Below are positions 40,768 to 50,362 of a stretch of 64,000 nt of DNA, one piece after another (position 1 is the stretch's first letter; each line of letters opens with the position of its first letter). Where the stretch lies: positions 55,962 to 119,961 of the forward strand of contig NZ_BAAAQN010000039.1 of assembly GCF_039531695.1 (NCBI RefSeq). The letters run 5' to 3'. This stretch comes from Catenulispora yoronensis. Lineage in GTDB: Bacteria; Actinomycetota; Actinomycetes; Streptomycetales; Catenulisporaceae. The translations under genes were made by a program, and so were the position numbers. The notes under the pieces are model-generated. The model saw nothing but the letters and a program-made list of their open reading frames with translations, ran no database searches and was not told where the DNA came from.

Positions 40768-42009
40768 TCAACTGTCGCCGGTTTGTGCGTCTTCACTATG
40801 GTCCGTCAGGAAGCGCTCGGGCCACAGGTTCTCGTCGGGTTTGAAGCCGACGCGCAGCACGCCGTCGGCGATCCGGGCCGAGGCGATGCGGCAGCGGCGC
40901 AGCGCGGCGGGCAGCGGGAAGGCGCGGCGGTGCACGGTGACGCCGGGGACGTCGACGGTGACCACCAGCTCGTCGCCGGAGCGCACCAGGCCCAGCTGGT
41001 CCCGCTCCACGCCGGGCAGCGGGAGGTCGTAGCGGTAGCCGTCGCCGTCCGGGGCGACCGCGGGCTCCGGCGGGTCGGCGAGCCCGGGGACGGGGTCGCC
41101 GTCGGCGTACACGGCGGCGCCGAGGGCCGCCAGCGCGGCGACGCCGAGCGGTTCGGCGCCGGTCCTGGCGACGTCGGCGAGGGTGGTGAGGTCCGCGCGC
41201 AGGCCGTGCAGCGCCAGCAGCGTGGGCGTGGCCTGGAGCAGCGGCTGCGCGGCGGCCGACGGCGTCCCGACGATCCGCACCAGGCTGCCGGGGTGGGCCA
41301 GCGCGGTCCGGACCGCGGCGATCTCGGCGGAGGCGTTCTCGGTCCACTGCGTGACCATCACGAACGGGGAGGGCAGGCCGACCAGCCCGGCCAGCAGCGG
41401 ACGCAGCGCGCGGGCCGCCTGGCCCTCGATCGGGCGCAGCCGGCGCAGCGCCGCCGAAGCGGTCTCCGGCCAGGCCAGCATCGACAGCGCGGCCTTCAGC
41501 GGCGGGCCGTCGACCACGACGGCGTCCCATTCGGCCGACGCGACCGCTTCGGCGATCTCGCGCAGCGCGAGGATGTCGGGCAGGCCGGGGACCGGGCCGA
41601 GCTCGGTGGCGTCGGGCGCGGACAGCCCGGCCGCGGCCAGCGGGCCGGAGAGCAGGCGGGCCAGGCCGACCAGGGCGTTCTCGGTGGCGGCCGCCGGGTC
41701 GAAGCGGCGGACGGTGAGGTTGGCCAGGGCGGCGGCGAGCGCCTTGTCCGGGCCGTCCGGGCCGTCCGAGCCGTCCCGGTCGTCCCGGTCGTGCAGCCCG
41801 TCCAACCCGTCGTCCGGGTCGTCGATATCCAGCACGTTGCCGTCCCCGGACACCCCGGAGGCGCCGAGCACGGCGGCCAGTTCCCCGGCGTCGGCCACGC
41901 CGAGCAGCAGCACGCGGTGGCCGGAGGCGGCCGCGCGCAGCGCCGTGGCGGCGGCCAGGGTGGTGGTGCCCGCGCCGCCGGGGCCGGTCAGGAATAGCAG
42001 ACGCGTCAC
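40768..42009 (-). CDS. ArsA-like ATPase with degenerate P-loop and C-terminal HSP20-like domain
   Basis: A 413-residue protein of the ArsA/GET3 family. The N-terminal deviant Walker A region reads LFLTGPGGAGTTTLAAATA: the lysine expected before TT is Thr. DAVVVDGPPLKAALSMLAWP replaces the usual ArsA D-x-A/P-T-GHTLRLL switch. The end, DGYRYDLPLPGVERDQLGLV then ELVVTVDVPGVTVHRRAFPL, is the ArsA HSP20-like domain. The protein has an Asp/Gly-rich linker (DDPDDGLDGLHDRDDRDGSD). It probably does not hydrolyse ATP normally and may be a targeting or chaperone scaffold. GTG 42009 overlaps the SRPBCC stop (GTGA). Long upstream frame is shadow. Confidence 0.82.
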   Translation of the reverse strand: MTRLLFLTGPGGAGTTTLAAATALRAAASGHRVLLLGVADAGELAAVLGASGVSGDGNVLDIDDPDDGLDGLHDRDDRDGSDGPDGPDKALAAALANLTVRRFDPAAATENALVGLARLLSGPLAAAGLSAPDATELGPVPGLPDILALREIAEAVASAEWDAVVVDGPPLKAALSMLAWPETASAALRRLRPIEGQAARALRPLLAGLVGLPSPFVMVTQWTENASAEIAAVRTALAHPGSLVRIVGTPSAAAQPLLQATPTLLALHGLRADLTTLADVARTGAEPLGVAALAALGAAVYADGDPVPGLADPPEPAVAPDGDGYRYDLPLPGVERDQLGLVRSGDELVVTVDVPGVTVHRRAFPLPAALRRCRIASARIADGVLRVGFKPDENLWPERFLTDHSEDAQTGDS

Positions 42010-42446
42010 GAAGAGATCGCCTCGACGCGCTTCTTCAGACCGGACAGGGCCCGGTCGATGATCAGCTTCTCGACCTTGCGCTTGAGCAGCCCCACCATCG
42101 GCAGCTTCACGTCCACCGTGAGCTGGTAGGTGACGTGGCTGCCGGTCGCGGTCGGCTCCACGACGTAGGAGCCGTCCAGCGCGCGCATCATGTTGGAGGA
42201 GACCAGGGTCCAGTGGACCTCGGTCTCGGACGGGTACTCGTACGCCAGAGTGTGCTCGTCGCGCAGGGCGCCGGCGTCCATCCGGAACCAGACCCGGAGC
42301 GCCCGGCCGGCGTCGTCGCGCTCCTCGATGCGGGCGTCCTTCACCTCGCCGGTCCACTGGGGATAGGCCGCGAAGTCGGTGATCACCCGGAGCACGGCCT
42401 CGGGCGGGGCCGTGATGTCGATGCTGGACTTCGTGCGCTCGGACAT
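42006..42446 (-). CDS. SRPBCC/polyketide cyclase-type lipid-binding protein
   Basis: A 146-residue START-like helix-grip protein. It starts MSERTKSSIDITAPPEAVLR with FAAYPQWTGEVKDARIEERD, the usual second-helix phrase of bacterial SRPBCC proteins. The C-terminal helix is KLPMVGLLKRKVEKLIIDRA. It should bind a hydrophobic ligand. Position between the ArsA-like gene (overlap) and a divergent long-chain acyl-CoA ligase suggests a lipid-linked role, which is inference. ATG at 42446. Confidence 0.87.
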   Translation of the reverse strand: MSERTKSSIDITAPPEAVLRVITDFAAYPQWTGEVKDARIEERDDAGRALRVWFRMDAGALRDEHTLAYEYPSETEVHWTLVSSNMMRALDGSYVVEPTATGSHVTYQLTVDVKLPMVGLLKRKVEKLIIDRALSGLKKRVEAISS

Positions 42447-42595
42447 GGCCCGCCTCCTCGTCGTCGGTGGTTGCGGCCAAGGTTATCGCGTAGCGGGCGG
42501 CCAACGGCCGGTCGCGCCTTCCGGCAAGGCATTATGGTGTCCAGGCCTCTTCCCATAACGAGAAGTCGAGCAGGTTACAAAACAGCATCAAGTAC

Positions 42596-42611
42596 TACCT
42601 ACTGGTTGGTA
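42596..42611. promoter_or_regulatory. TetR-type operator-like palindrome before the acyl-CoA ligase gene
   Basis: TACCTACTGGTTGGTA has matching arms (TACC-AC / GT-GGTA) and lies 86 bases before the fadD-type start in the divergent region. The TACC...GGTA form resembles sites of TetR regulators that sense acyl-CoA. The rest of 42447-42697 shows no other clear signal. Confidence 0.5.
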
Positions 42612-42697
42612 ATAAGCAGTAGCGTCAGGGCGTCCCGACCCGGTGGCGAGGAGGTCGCCGCGTCGTCCGGCCTCGAAGACGAGGAGTCAAGACCAAC

Positions 42698-44545
42698 GTG
42701 CGTGAGTTCAGCGTCCCGCCGCTTTACGAAGTCGGTGCCGCCGGAAACCTGACCGACGTGATCCATGACGCGGCCGAGAAGACTCCCCAGGCGCCGCTGC
42801 TGGGCCGCAAGACCGGGGGCACCTGGCACGACGTGACCGCGCAGGCCTTCCTGGCCGAGGTGCGCACGCTGGCCAAGGGCATCGCCGCGGCCGGCGTCGC
42901 GCCCGGCGACCGGGTCGCCCTGATGTCCCGCACCCGCTACGAGTGGACGCTGCTGGACTTCGCGCTGTTCGAGGCCGGCGCGGTCGTGGTGCCGGTCTAC
43001 GAGACCTCCTCGGCCGAGCAGGTCGAGTGGATCCTGTCCGACTCCGGCGCGATCGCGGTGTTCGCCGAGACCTCGGTGAACGCCGCCACCGTGCAGACCG
43101 CGCGCACCGGCGCCACCAACTCCGGGCTCGGCGGCGCCCCGGCGGTGCGCGAGGTGTGGATCATCGAGCCGGACTCCGGCACCGGCGCGGTGGAGCTGCT
43201 CGGCGCGCGCGCCGGGGAGATCACCGACGAGGAGCTCGACCGGCGGCGCGGCCTGGCCGCCCCCGAGGACCTGGCCTCGATCATCTACACCTCGGGCACC
43301 ACCGGCCGTCCCAAGGGCTGCGTGCTGACCCACGGCCAGTTCCTGAGCGAGAGCCACAACGTGACGCGCATGGCGCAGGCCGCGTTCAACAGCTCCGGCT
43401 CCACCCTGCTGTTCCTGCCGCTGGCGCACGTGCTGGCCCGGGTCATCCAGGTCGCGGCGCTGACCGCGCGGGTCAAGCTCGGGCACTGCTCGGACACCAA
43501 GAAGATCGTCGAGGAGCTGGGCTCCTTCAAGCCGACCTTCATCCTGTCGGTGCCGCGGGTGTTCGAGAAGGTCTACAACGGCGCGTCGCAGAAGGCGCAC
43601 GCCGACGGCAAGGGCGCGATCTTCGACAAGGCCGCGGCCACCGCGATCGCCTGGTCCCGCGCCGACTACGCGGGCAAGGTGCCGCTCGGCCTGAAGCTGC
43701 GGCACGCGGTGTTCGACAAGCTGGTCTACGGCAAGCTGCGCGCGGCCCTGGGCGGCAACGCCACGCTGGCGGTCTCCGGCGGCGCGCCGCTGGGCACCCG
43801 GCTGGTGCACTTCTTCCACGGCATCGGCCTGGCGGTGCAGGAGGGCTACGGCCTGACCGAGACCTGCGCGGCGATCACCCTGAACCCGATCGGCGCCGCC
43901 CGCCCCGGCACGGTCGGCGTCCCGCTGCCCGGCGCCTCGGTGCGGATCGCCGAGGACGGCGAGATCCTGGTCAAGGGCCCGATGGTGTTCTCCGGGTACT
44001 ACAACAACGACAAGGCCACCGCCGAGGCCGTCCAGGACGGCTGGTTCGCCACCGGCGACCTGGGCTCGCTGGACAACGACGGCTACCTGTCGATCACCGG
44101 CCGCAAGAAGGAGATCCTGGTCACCGCGGGCGGCAAGAACGTGGCCCCGGCGGTGCTGGAGGACCGGATCAACGCCCACCCGCTGGTGAACCTGTCGATG
44201 GTGGTCGGCGACCAGCAGCCGTTCATCGCCGCCCTGGTCACCCTGGACCCCGAGGCCCTGCCCACCTGGGCCGCGGCCCACGGCAAGCCGGCCGGCTGGA
44301 CCATCGCCGAGGCGGCCGAGGACCCGGAGGTCCGCGCCGAGGTGCAGAAGGCGGTCGACGACGCCAACCGCGCGGTCAGCCACGCCGAGGCGATCAAGAA
44401 GTTCACGGTGCTGGGCGTGGAGTGGAGCGTCGAGGGCGGGCAGGTGACGCCGTCGATGAAGCTGAAGCGGAACGTGGTGATGCTGGAGAACGCCGACGAC
44501 GTGGCCGCGCTGTACGCGGGCGTGGCGTCGACGACCAGGAGCTAG
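42698..44545 (+). CDS. fadD: Long-chain fatty-acid-CoA ligase (AMP-forming)
   Basis: A 615-residue adenylate-forming enzyme that activates fatty acids to acyl-CoA. Motifs: P-loop IIYTSGTTGRPKGCVLTH, the hinge-preceding VQEGYGLTETCAAITLNPIG, GWFATGDLGSLDNDGYLSIT, and the C-terminal GRKKEILVTAGGKNVAPAVL followed by the catalytic lysine region VTPSMKLKRN. The IGAARPGTVGVPLPGA wording fits FadD15-like actinobacterial ligases. GTG at 42698; a GAGGAG lies about 12 bases upstream, a long spacing. It is followed by a 14-base repeat array and a terminator. Confidence 0.94.
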   Translation: MREFSVPPLYEVGAAGNLTDVIHDAAEKTPQAPLLGRKTGGTWHDVTAQAFLAEVRTLAKGIAAAGVAPGDRVALMSRTRYEWTLLDFALFEAGAVVVPVYETSSAEQVEWILSDSGAIAVFAETSVNAATVQTARTGATNSGLGGAPAVREVWIIEPDSGTGAVELLGARAGEITDEELDRRRGLAAPEDLASIIYTSGTTGRPKGCVLTHGQFLSESHNVTRMAQAAFNSSGSTLLFLPLAHVLARVIQVAALTARVKLGHCSDTKKIVEELGSFKPTFILSVPRVFEKVYNGASQKAHADGKGAIFDKAAATAIAWSRADYAGKVPLGLKLRHAVFDKLVYGKLRAALGGNATLAVSGGAPLGTRLVHFFHGIGLAVQEGYGLTETCAAITLNPIGAARPGTVGVPLPGASVRIAEDGEILVKGPMVFSGYYNNDKATAEAVQDGWFATGDLGSLDNDGYLSITGRKKEILVTAGGKNVAPAVLEDRINAHPLVNLSMVVGDQQPFIAALVTLDPEALPTWAAAHGKPAGWTIAEAAEDPEVRAEVQKAVDDANRAVSHAEAIKKFTVLGVEWSVEGGQVTPSMKLKRNVVMLENADDVAALYAGVASTTRS

Positions 44546-44610
44546 GAGCCGGGGGTCCGCGGCCGGCCGAGGCGGATCGGAGAAGTCGGAGAAGCCAGGC
44601 CGGCCGAATC

Positions 44611-44680
44611 AGACCAGGCAGTTCAGACCAGGCGGTTCAGACCAGCCAGTTCAGACCAGGCAGTTCAGACCAGCCAGAGA
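44611..44680. repeat. 14-base tandem repeat (5 units) 3' of fadD
   Basis: Units starting at 44611, 44625, 44639, 44653 and 44667 all read AGACCAG(G/C)C(A/G)GTTC, the last degenerate. The array ends where the terminator stem begins. Confidence 0.92.
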
Positions 44681-44711
44681 AGGGCGTTCCCCCTCGAACG
44701 CCCTTCTTCTT
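44679..44711 (+). terminator. Terminator after fadD
   Basis: Perfect 11-base stem GAAGGGCGTTC/GAACGCCCTTC (44679-44689, 44696-44706) followed by a T-rich tail (TTCTTGCTTT). It lies between convergent genes. Confidence 0.88.
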
Positions 44712-44782
44712 GCTTTCCCCGCCGCGCCGGTTTCTCCGGTGGCTCCGGTGGCTCCGGTTCTTCGCGCGGATGCGGCGTCGGC

Positions 44783-45205
44783 TCAGCCCATCTGCCGCGG
44801 CGTCATCAGCCGGATGTGGTTCCCGGACGGGTCGCGGAACGAGGAGTCCCGGCCGTAGGGCTCGTCGGTCGGCTTCTCGACGAAATCCACGCCCTTGGCG
44901 GAGAGCTCGGCGTAGGCGGCGTCGACGTCGTCGGTGGTGAAGAAGAGGAAGCCGGCGTGGCCCTTGCCCATCAGCTCCTCGACCTTGGCGTGCGTCGCCT
45001 CGTCCATGATCGGCTCGCCGGGGATCTTCATGAGCACGATGGCGATGTCCGGCTGATGCTCGGGCCCGACGGTGAGCCACCGGAAGTTGTTCATCTCCGG
45101 CATGGTGACGTCGACCCGGACCACCATGCCGAGGACGCGGGTGTAGAAGTCAAGGGCGACGTCCTGGTCGTGGACCCAGACCTGAGTGCTGTTGAAGGAG
45201 ATCAT
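44783..45205 (-). CDS. VOC-superfamily (glyoxalase/bleomycin-resistance-like) protein
   Basis: A 140-residue two-module vicinal-oxygen-chelate protein: STQVWVHDQDVALDFYTRVL opens module one; FLFFTTDDVDAAYAELSAKG and the end FRDPSGNHIRLM form module two with the usual terminal metal-ligand region. PEMNNFRWLTVGP is typical of actinobacterial VOC proteins of unknown substrate. ATG at 45205. It starts four bases before the AraC-like gene's stop, so the two are likely co-transcribed. Confidence 0.88.
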   Translation of the reverse strand: MISFNSTQVWVHDQDVALDFYTRVLGMVVRVDVTMPEMNNFRWLTVGPEHQPDIAIVLMKIPGEPIMDEATHAKVEELMGKGHAGFLFFTTDDVDAAYAELSAKGVDFVEKPTDEPYGRDSSFRDPSGNHIRLMTPRQMG

Positions 45206-45209
45206 GTCG

Positions 45210-45650
45210 TCACGCTAAGCCGCCCGCTTCTGCGGCGTCTTCTCGAAACGTCCGGTTCCGCGGCCGTCCGTACTCGCGCAGCGCGCAGGCGGGCACCAGC
45301 ACGAAGTCCGACGCCGGCGGATACGCCGCCCGGTAGGCGGCCGGCGAGCGCCCGTAGACCCGCGTGAAGCTGGTCGTGAACGACCCGACGCTGGTCAGCC
45401 CGACCGCGCAGCAGATGTCGGCCACGGCGTAGTCGGTGTGCCGCAGCAGCGCGGCGGCCCGCTCCAGGCGGCGGGTGAGCAGGTAGGCGTGCGGCGACTC
45501 GCCGAAGGCCCGCCGGAACTCCCGCGAGAAGTGCGCCCGCGACAGGCTCGCCGCCGCGGCCAGGTCGGCCACGGTCAACGGCTCGGCGTAGCGGGCGTCG
45601 GCGAGGTCCTTGGCGCGCTGCAAGTGGCGGGCGGGCGGTACTGGAGCCAC
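45210..45650 (-). CDS. AraC-family transcriptional regulator (DNA-binding domain only)
   Basis: A 146-residue regulator made almost wholly of the tandem HTH domain: LTVADLAAAASLSRAHFSRE, FGESPHAYLLTRRLERAAAL, AVADICCAVGLTSVGSFTTS, FTRVYGRSPAAYRAAYP. No ligand-binding domain is present. GTG 45650 is the only start before an Arg/Pro-rich shadow region; a longer open frame continues through the whole uvrA-like gene on the opposite strand and is not real. It probably controls the VOC gene just downstream. Confidence 0.87.
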   Translation of the reverse strand: MAPVPPARHLQRAKDLADARYAEPLTVADLAAAASLSRAHFSREFRRAFGESPHAYLLTRRLERAAALLRHTDYAVADICCAVGLTSVGSFTTSFTRVYGRSPAAYRAAYPPASDFVLVPACALREYGRPRNRTFREDAAEAGGLA

Positions 45651-45677
45651 GCAGGCGAGCGTACTAGCCTCGGTGGC

Positions 45678-46019
45678 GTGAGCAGAATCTTCACCACGAG
45701 CGTCTCCTCGGTGTATCCGCACTACCAGGCGAAGCTGGAGCGGAAGGGCCGGACCAAGGCCGAGCTCGACGAGGCGATCGAGTGGCTGACCGGATTCGAC
45801 GACGAGGCGCTGGAGCGGCACCTGGAGGCGGGCACGACGTTCGAGGAGTTCTTCGAGCAGGCCACGCTCAATCCGAACGCCACGCTGATCACCGGACTGG
45901 TGTGCGGGGTGCGGGTCGAGGAGGTCGAGGATCCGCTGATGCGGAAGATCCGCTATCTCGACAAGCTGGTGGACGAGCTGGCCAGGGGCAAGGCGATGGA
46001 GAAGGTGCTGCGGGGGTAG
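45678..46019 (+). CDS. DUF2200 family protein
   Basis: A 113-residue protein, full length for DUF2200. It reads IFTTSVSSVYPHYQAKLERK, then GRTKAELDEAIEWLTGFDDE, FEEFFEQATLNPNATLITG, VCGVRVEEVEDPLMRKIRYL and ends DELARGKAMEKVLRG. These phrases are strongly conserved in the family, which occurs in many bacteria and has no established function. GTG 45678 is preceded by no strong Shine-Dalgarno sequence. It diverges from the AraC regulator with a 27-base gap. Confidence 0.85.
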   Translation: MSRIFTTSVSSVYPHYQAKLERKGRTKAELDEAIEWLTGFDDEALERHLEAGTTFEEFFEQATLNPNATLITGLVCGVRVEEVEDPLMRKIRYLDKLVDELARGKAMEKVLRG

Positions 46020-46080
46020 CGCTGGGGCTGCTGCGGAGCATACGAACCGCTGGCGACCGGTAGGCACTGCTGCGGCGTCG

Positions 46081-46134
46081 GCGCAGGTCGCGGTGTAGGC
46101 GCAGGTCGCGGTGTAGGCGCAGGTCGCGGCGTCC
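46081..46134. repeat. 18-base tandem repeat (3 units) 3' of the DUF2200 gene
   Basis: Units at 46081-46098 and 46099-46116 are identical (GCGCAGGTCGCGGTGTAG); the third (46117-46134) differs at its end. They lie between the DUF2200 stop and the uvrA-like start. Confidence 0.92.
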
Positions 46135-46205
46135 GCGAATAGCCGACCCGCGCCGCCGCGAGCCGCCGATGTGCGCCGCCCTTCCGGCCCGGCTACCGTT
46201 TCCCC

Positions 46206-48836
46206 ATGGTCGACAAGGGTCCTGAGCTGCGCCGATCTTCCGCTGCCCAGGCTCTGCCGCCGTCCGAAGCCGGGCCGCAGGCACCGCCGGCCTCCGCCCA
46301 CGACCCGATGATCCGCGTCCACGACGCCACCGAGCACAACCTCCGCCACGTCGACCTCGCCGTCCCCCGCGACCGCGTCGTGGCCTTCACCGGCGTCTCC
46401 GGCTCCGGCAAGTCCTCGCTGGCCTTCGCCACCATCTACGCCGAGGCCCAGCGCCGCTACCTCGAATCGGTCGCGCCCTACGCCCGGCGCCTCATCGACC
46501 AGGCCGGCGCGCCGCGCGTCGACAGCATCACCGGCCTGCCGCCGGCGGTCGCGCTGCGGCAGCACCACGGCGGCGGCAGCGCGCGGTCGAGCGTCGGGAC
46601 CGTGAGCCGGGTGTCGAACGTCCTGCGCATGCTCTACTCGCGGGCCGGCACCTATCCCGACGGCGCCGAGACCGTCGACTCCGACTGGTTCTCGCCGAAC
46701 ACCGCGGTCGGCGCCTGCCCCACCTGCCACGGCCTCGGGCGCCGCTACACCGTGGCGGAGGACCGGCTCGTCGGCGACGACCACCTGAGCATCCGCGAGG
46801 GAGCGGTCGCCGCCTGGCCCGGCGCGTGGCAGGGGAAGAACTACCGCGACATCCTCGGCGAGCTCGGAATCGACGTCGACGCCCCGTTCCACACCCTCCC
46901 GGCCGAGCGCCGGCACTGGCTGCTGACGACGGAGGAGCAGCCGGTGGTGACCGTCCATCCGGTGCGCGAGGCGCATCGCATCACGCGGCCTTACCAGGGC
47001 ACTTACATGTCGCCCCGGAGCTGGGTGCTGCACACGTACGCGACGACCAAGAGCGCCTCGCTGCGCGCCAAGGCCGCGTCCTTCCTCTCCGAGGAGCCGT
47101 GTCCGACCTGCCAGGGGCGGCGGCTCAACCCGTTCGCGCTGAGCGTCACCGTCGCGGGCGTCGACATCTCCCGGGCCGCGGCGCTGCCGCTGGTCGACCT
47201 GGCCGATCTGCTGCGGCGGGCCCGGGTCCATCCGGACACCGCCGCCCTGTCGCCCGCTCGCCAGCAGGCCGCCGAGGCGCTGATCGGGAATCTGGAGGAG
47301 CACCTCAGGACCCTGACCGAGCTGGGCCTGGGCTACCTGAGCACCGACCGCGCGACCACGACCCTGTCCGGTGGCGAGTTCCAGCGGCTGCACCTGGCGA
47401 CGCAGCTGGGCAGCGGGCTGTTCGGGGTCTTGTACGTGCTCGACGAACCCTCGGCCGGGCTGCATCCGGCGGACACCGAGCTGCTGCTCAATGCCCTGCG
47501 ACGGCTGCGGGCCGCCGGGAACTCGGTGTTCGTCGTCGAGCACAACCCGGAGGTGATCGCGGACGCCGACTGGCTCGTCGACCTCGGGCCGGGGGCCGGG
47601 CGGCATGGCGGGCGGGTGCTGTACAGCGGGCCGTCCGGGGGGCCGTCCGGCGGGCTGTCCAGTGGGCATCCCGGCGGGCCGGCGCAGGGGCTGGCCGAGA
47701 TCGCGGAGTCGGCGACGGCACGGTACTTGTTCGGCCGGGCACCCGATGTCCGGCCCGAAACCGTGCGGGAAGCGGCTTCGTGGCTGACCCTCTACGAAGT
47801 CACGCGCCACAACCTCGACCGGGTCACGGCGCGTTTCCCGCTCGGGACGCTGACCGCGGTGACCGGGGTTTCCGGGTCGGGCAAGTCGACGCTGGTCGGG
47901 CAGGTGCTGGCGGCGACGGTGCGCGAACATCTCGGGACGTCCGGGGAGGCGGACGAGCGGACCGACGGCGCAGAAGACGAGAGTGCCACGCTCGACGACG
48001 ACCGCATCATCGCGATCCCCAAGGCCGACGGCCTGGACGCCGTGCACCGGCTGGTGCAGGTGGATCAGAAGCCGATCGGCCGGACGCCGCGCTCGAACCT
48101 GGCGACGTACACAGGACTCTTCGACGCGGTCCGCAAACTCTTCGCCGCGCAGCCCTTGGCGAAGGAACGCCGCTACACCGCCAGCCGCTTCAGCTTCAAC
48201 CTCCCCGACGGCCGCTGCCCGAACTGCCAGGGCGAGGGGGAGGTGAGTGTGGAGCTCCTGTTCCTGCCGACCGAATCAGCACCCTGTCCGGTCTGCTCCG
48301 GCGCGCGGTACAACCCTGAGACGCTGGAAGTGCTGGTCGAGGGCAAGTCGATCGCCGATGTCCTCGCACTCAGCGTCGAGGACGCCATCGTCTTCTTCGG
48401 CGGGCTGACCAGCGGCCTTCCGGTCGTGGAGCGCATCCTGCGGCTGCTCGACGACATCGGCCTGGGCTATCTCACCCTCGGCCAGAGCGCGACCACTCTG
48501 TCAGGCGGTGAGGCACAGCGCATCAAGCTGGTCAGCGAACTGCATCGGGCACGCCGGGGACACACGCTCTACCTGCTCGACGAGCCGACCAGCGGCCTGC
48601 ATCCGGCCGACGCCGATCTGCTGCTGGCCCGGCTCCAGGAGTTGGTGGACCAGGGCAACACGGTGGTGGTCGTCGAGCACGACCTGCGGGTGGTGGCCGC
48701 CGCCGACTGGCTGATCGACCTGGGGCCCGGCGCCGGAACGGCCGGAGGCCGGATCGTCGCGGAGGGGACGCCGGCCGAAGTATCCGGTGGCGACGCCGGA
48801 CGCACTGCGCGATTCTTGGCGAGGTACGTCTCATAG
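46206..48836 (+). CDS. UvrA2-like excinuclease ATPase (ABC family)
   Basis: An 876-residue UvrA paralogue. Two ATP sites: FTGVSGSGKSSLAFATIYAE / TTLSGGEFQRLHLATQLGSG and VTGVSGSGKSTLVGQVL / TTLSGGEAQRIKLVSEL, each with YVLDEPSAGLHP or YLLDEPTSGLHP Walker B. Zinc modules are marked by CPTCHG, CPTCQG, CPNCQG and CPVC. It is shorter than canonical UvrA (~950) and reduced in the UvrB-binding region, as in class II UvrA/DrrC-type proteins linked to DNA-intercalating drug tolerance. A Gly/Ser-rich SGGPSGG repeat interrupts the end of the first half. ATG at 46206. Confidence 0.9.
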   Translation: MVDKGPELRRSSAAQALPPSEAGPQAPPASAHDPMIRVHDATEHNLRHVDLAVPRDRVVAFTGVSGSGKSSLAFATIYAEAQRRYLESVAPYARRLIDQAGAPRVDSITGLPPAVALRQHHGGGSARSSVGTVSRVSNVLRMLYSRAGTYPDGAETVDSDWFSPNTAVGACPTCHGLGRRYTVAEDRLVGDDHLSIREGAVAAWPGAWQGKNYRDILGELGIDVDAPFHTLPAERRHWLLTTEEQPVVTVHPVREAHRITRPYQGTYMSPRSWVLHTYATTKSASLRAKAASFLSEEPCPTCQGRRLNPFALSVTVAGVDISRAAALPLVDLADLLRRARVHPDTAALSPARQQAAEALIGNLEEHLRTLTELGLGYLSTDRATTTLSGGEFQRLHLATQLGSGLFGVLYVLDEPSAGLHPADTELLLNALRRLRAAGNSVFVVEHNPEVIADADWLVDLGPGAGRHGGRVLYSGPSGGPSGGLSSGHPGGPAQGLAEIAESATARYLFGRAPDVRPETVREAASWLTLYEVTRHNLDRVTARFPLGTLTAVTGVSGSGKSTLVGQVLAATVREHLGTSGEADERTDGAEDESATLDDDRIIAIPKADGLDAVHRLVQVDQKPIGRTPRSNLATYTGLFDAVRKLFAAQPLAKERRYTASRFSFNLPDGRCPNCQGEGEVSVELLFLPTESAPCPVCSGARYNPETLEVLVEGKSIADVLALSVEDAIVFFGGLTSGLPVVERILRLLDDIGLGYLTLGQSATTLSGGEAQRIKLVSELHRARRGHTLYLLDEPTSGLHPADADLLLARLQELVDQGNTVVVVEHDLRVVAAADWLIDLGPGAGTAGGRIVAEGTPAEVSGGDAGRTARFLARYVS

Positions 48837-48851
48837 AATGGATGCAGTCCT

Positions 48852-49835
<984 letters not shown>

Positions 49836-49987
49836 CCGTGGGTCAGCGCGGCGGCCTCGGAGTCCGGGGCCGCCGGCTCAGACTCTATGAGTGCTGCCAG
49901 GATCGACCGTATGTCCTCTGACTTCCGGATCGCCGTCATCAGCGAACCGCCGCCCGCGCCGGGCGCCGGGCGCCGGGACCAGGACAA

Positions 49988-50362
49988 CTACCCCTCGCCC
50001 ATCCCGAAGAAATCATGAATCGACCGCACCTCAACAGCGACGACGTGGAAGTCCAGCACCCGTTCGGCGATCTCCCGCGCCCGGTCCGCGTCGGCGCACT
50101 CCAGTACGTAGTAAGCCGTCACATGCTCCCCCGACGCCGGTTCGACCGCCGGACCCGCCTCCGCCGTCGGGTCCGCGTCGGCCTGCCAGCGCAGGGTGGT
50201 GGTGTCCGACGGGAACGCCAGTCCGGCGCCGTTGAGCAGCTCGCCGGTGCCCTCCAGGTCCTTGTGCAGCGCCTCGTGCCGGGCGAACACGGCCGCGCGT
50301 TCCTCGGCGGTCATGGCCGCCGTCTTCGCCGGGTCGGCGTACATCAGCACCATGAATTTCAC
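49988..50362 (-). CDS. YCII-related domain protein
   Basis: A 124-residue dimeric ferredoxin-like-fold protein. It begins KFMVLMYADPAKTAAMTAEE and contains GELLNGAGLAFPSDTTTLRW and an EHVTAYYVLECADADRAREI segment; the family's His/Asp pocket residues are not confirmed. YCII/DGPF proteins are often near sigma factors, but here it is translationally coupled to the mannosyltransferase: its GTG overlaps that stop as GTGA. Function unknown. The longer frame upstream runs in another frame of the mannosyltransferase. Confidence 0.85.
   Translation of the reverse strand: MKFMVLMYADPAKTAAMTAEERAAVFARHEALHKDLEGTGELLNGAGLAFPSDTTTLRWQADADPTAEAGPAVEPASGEHVTAYYVLECADADRAREIAERVLDFHVVAVEVRSIHDFFGMGEG

Noticed and set aside
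44611..44680. CRISPR-like array after fadD
   Set aside because: Units are 14 bases and directly tandem, with no spacers; simple minisatellite.
45650..48047. Long minus-strand extension of the AraC frame across the uvrA-like gene
   Set aside because: Antisense of a well-conserved UvrA2-like gene; only the last 146 residues match a family.
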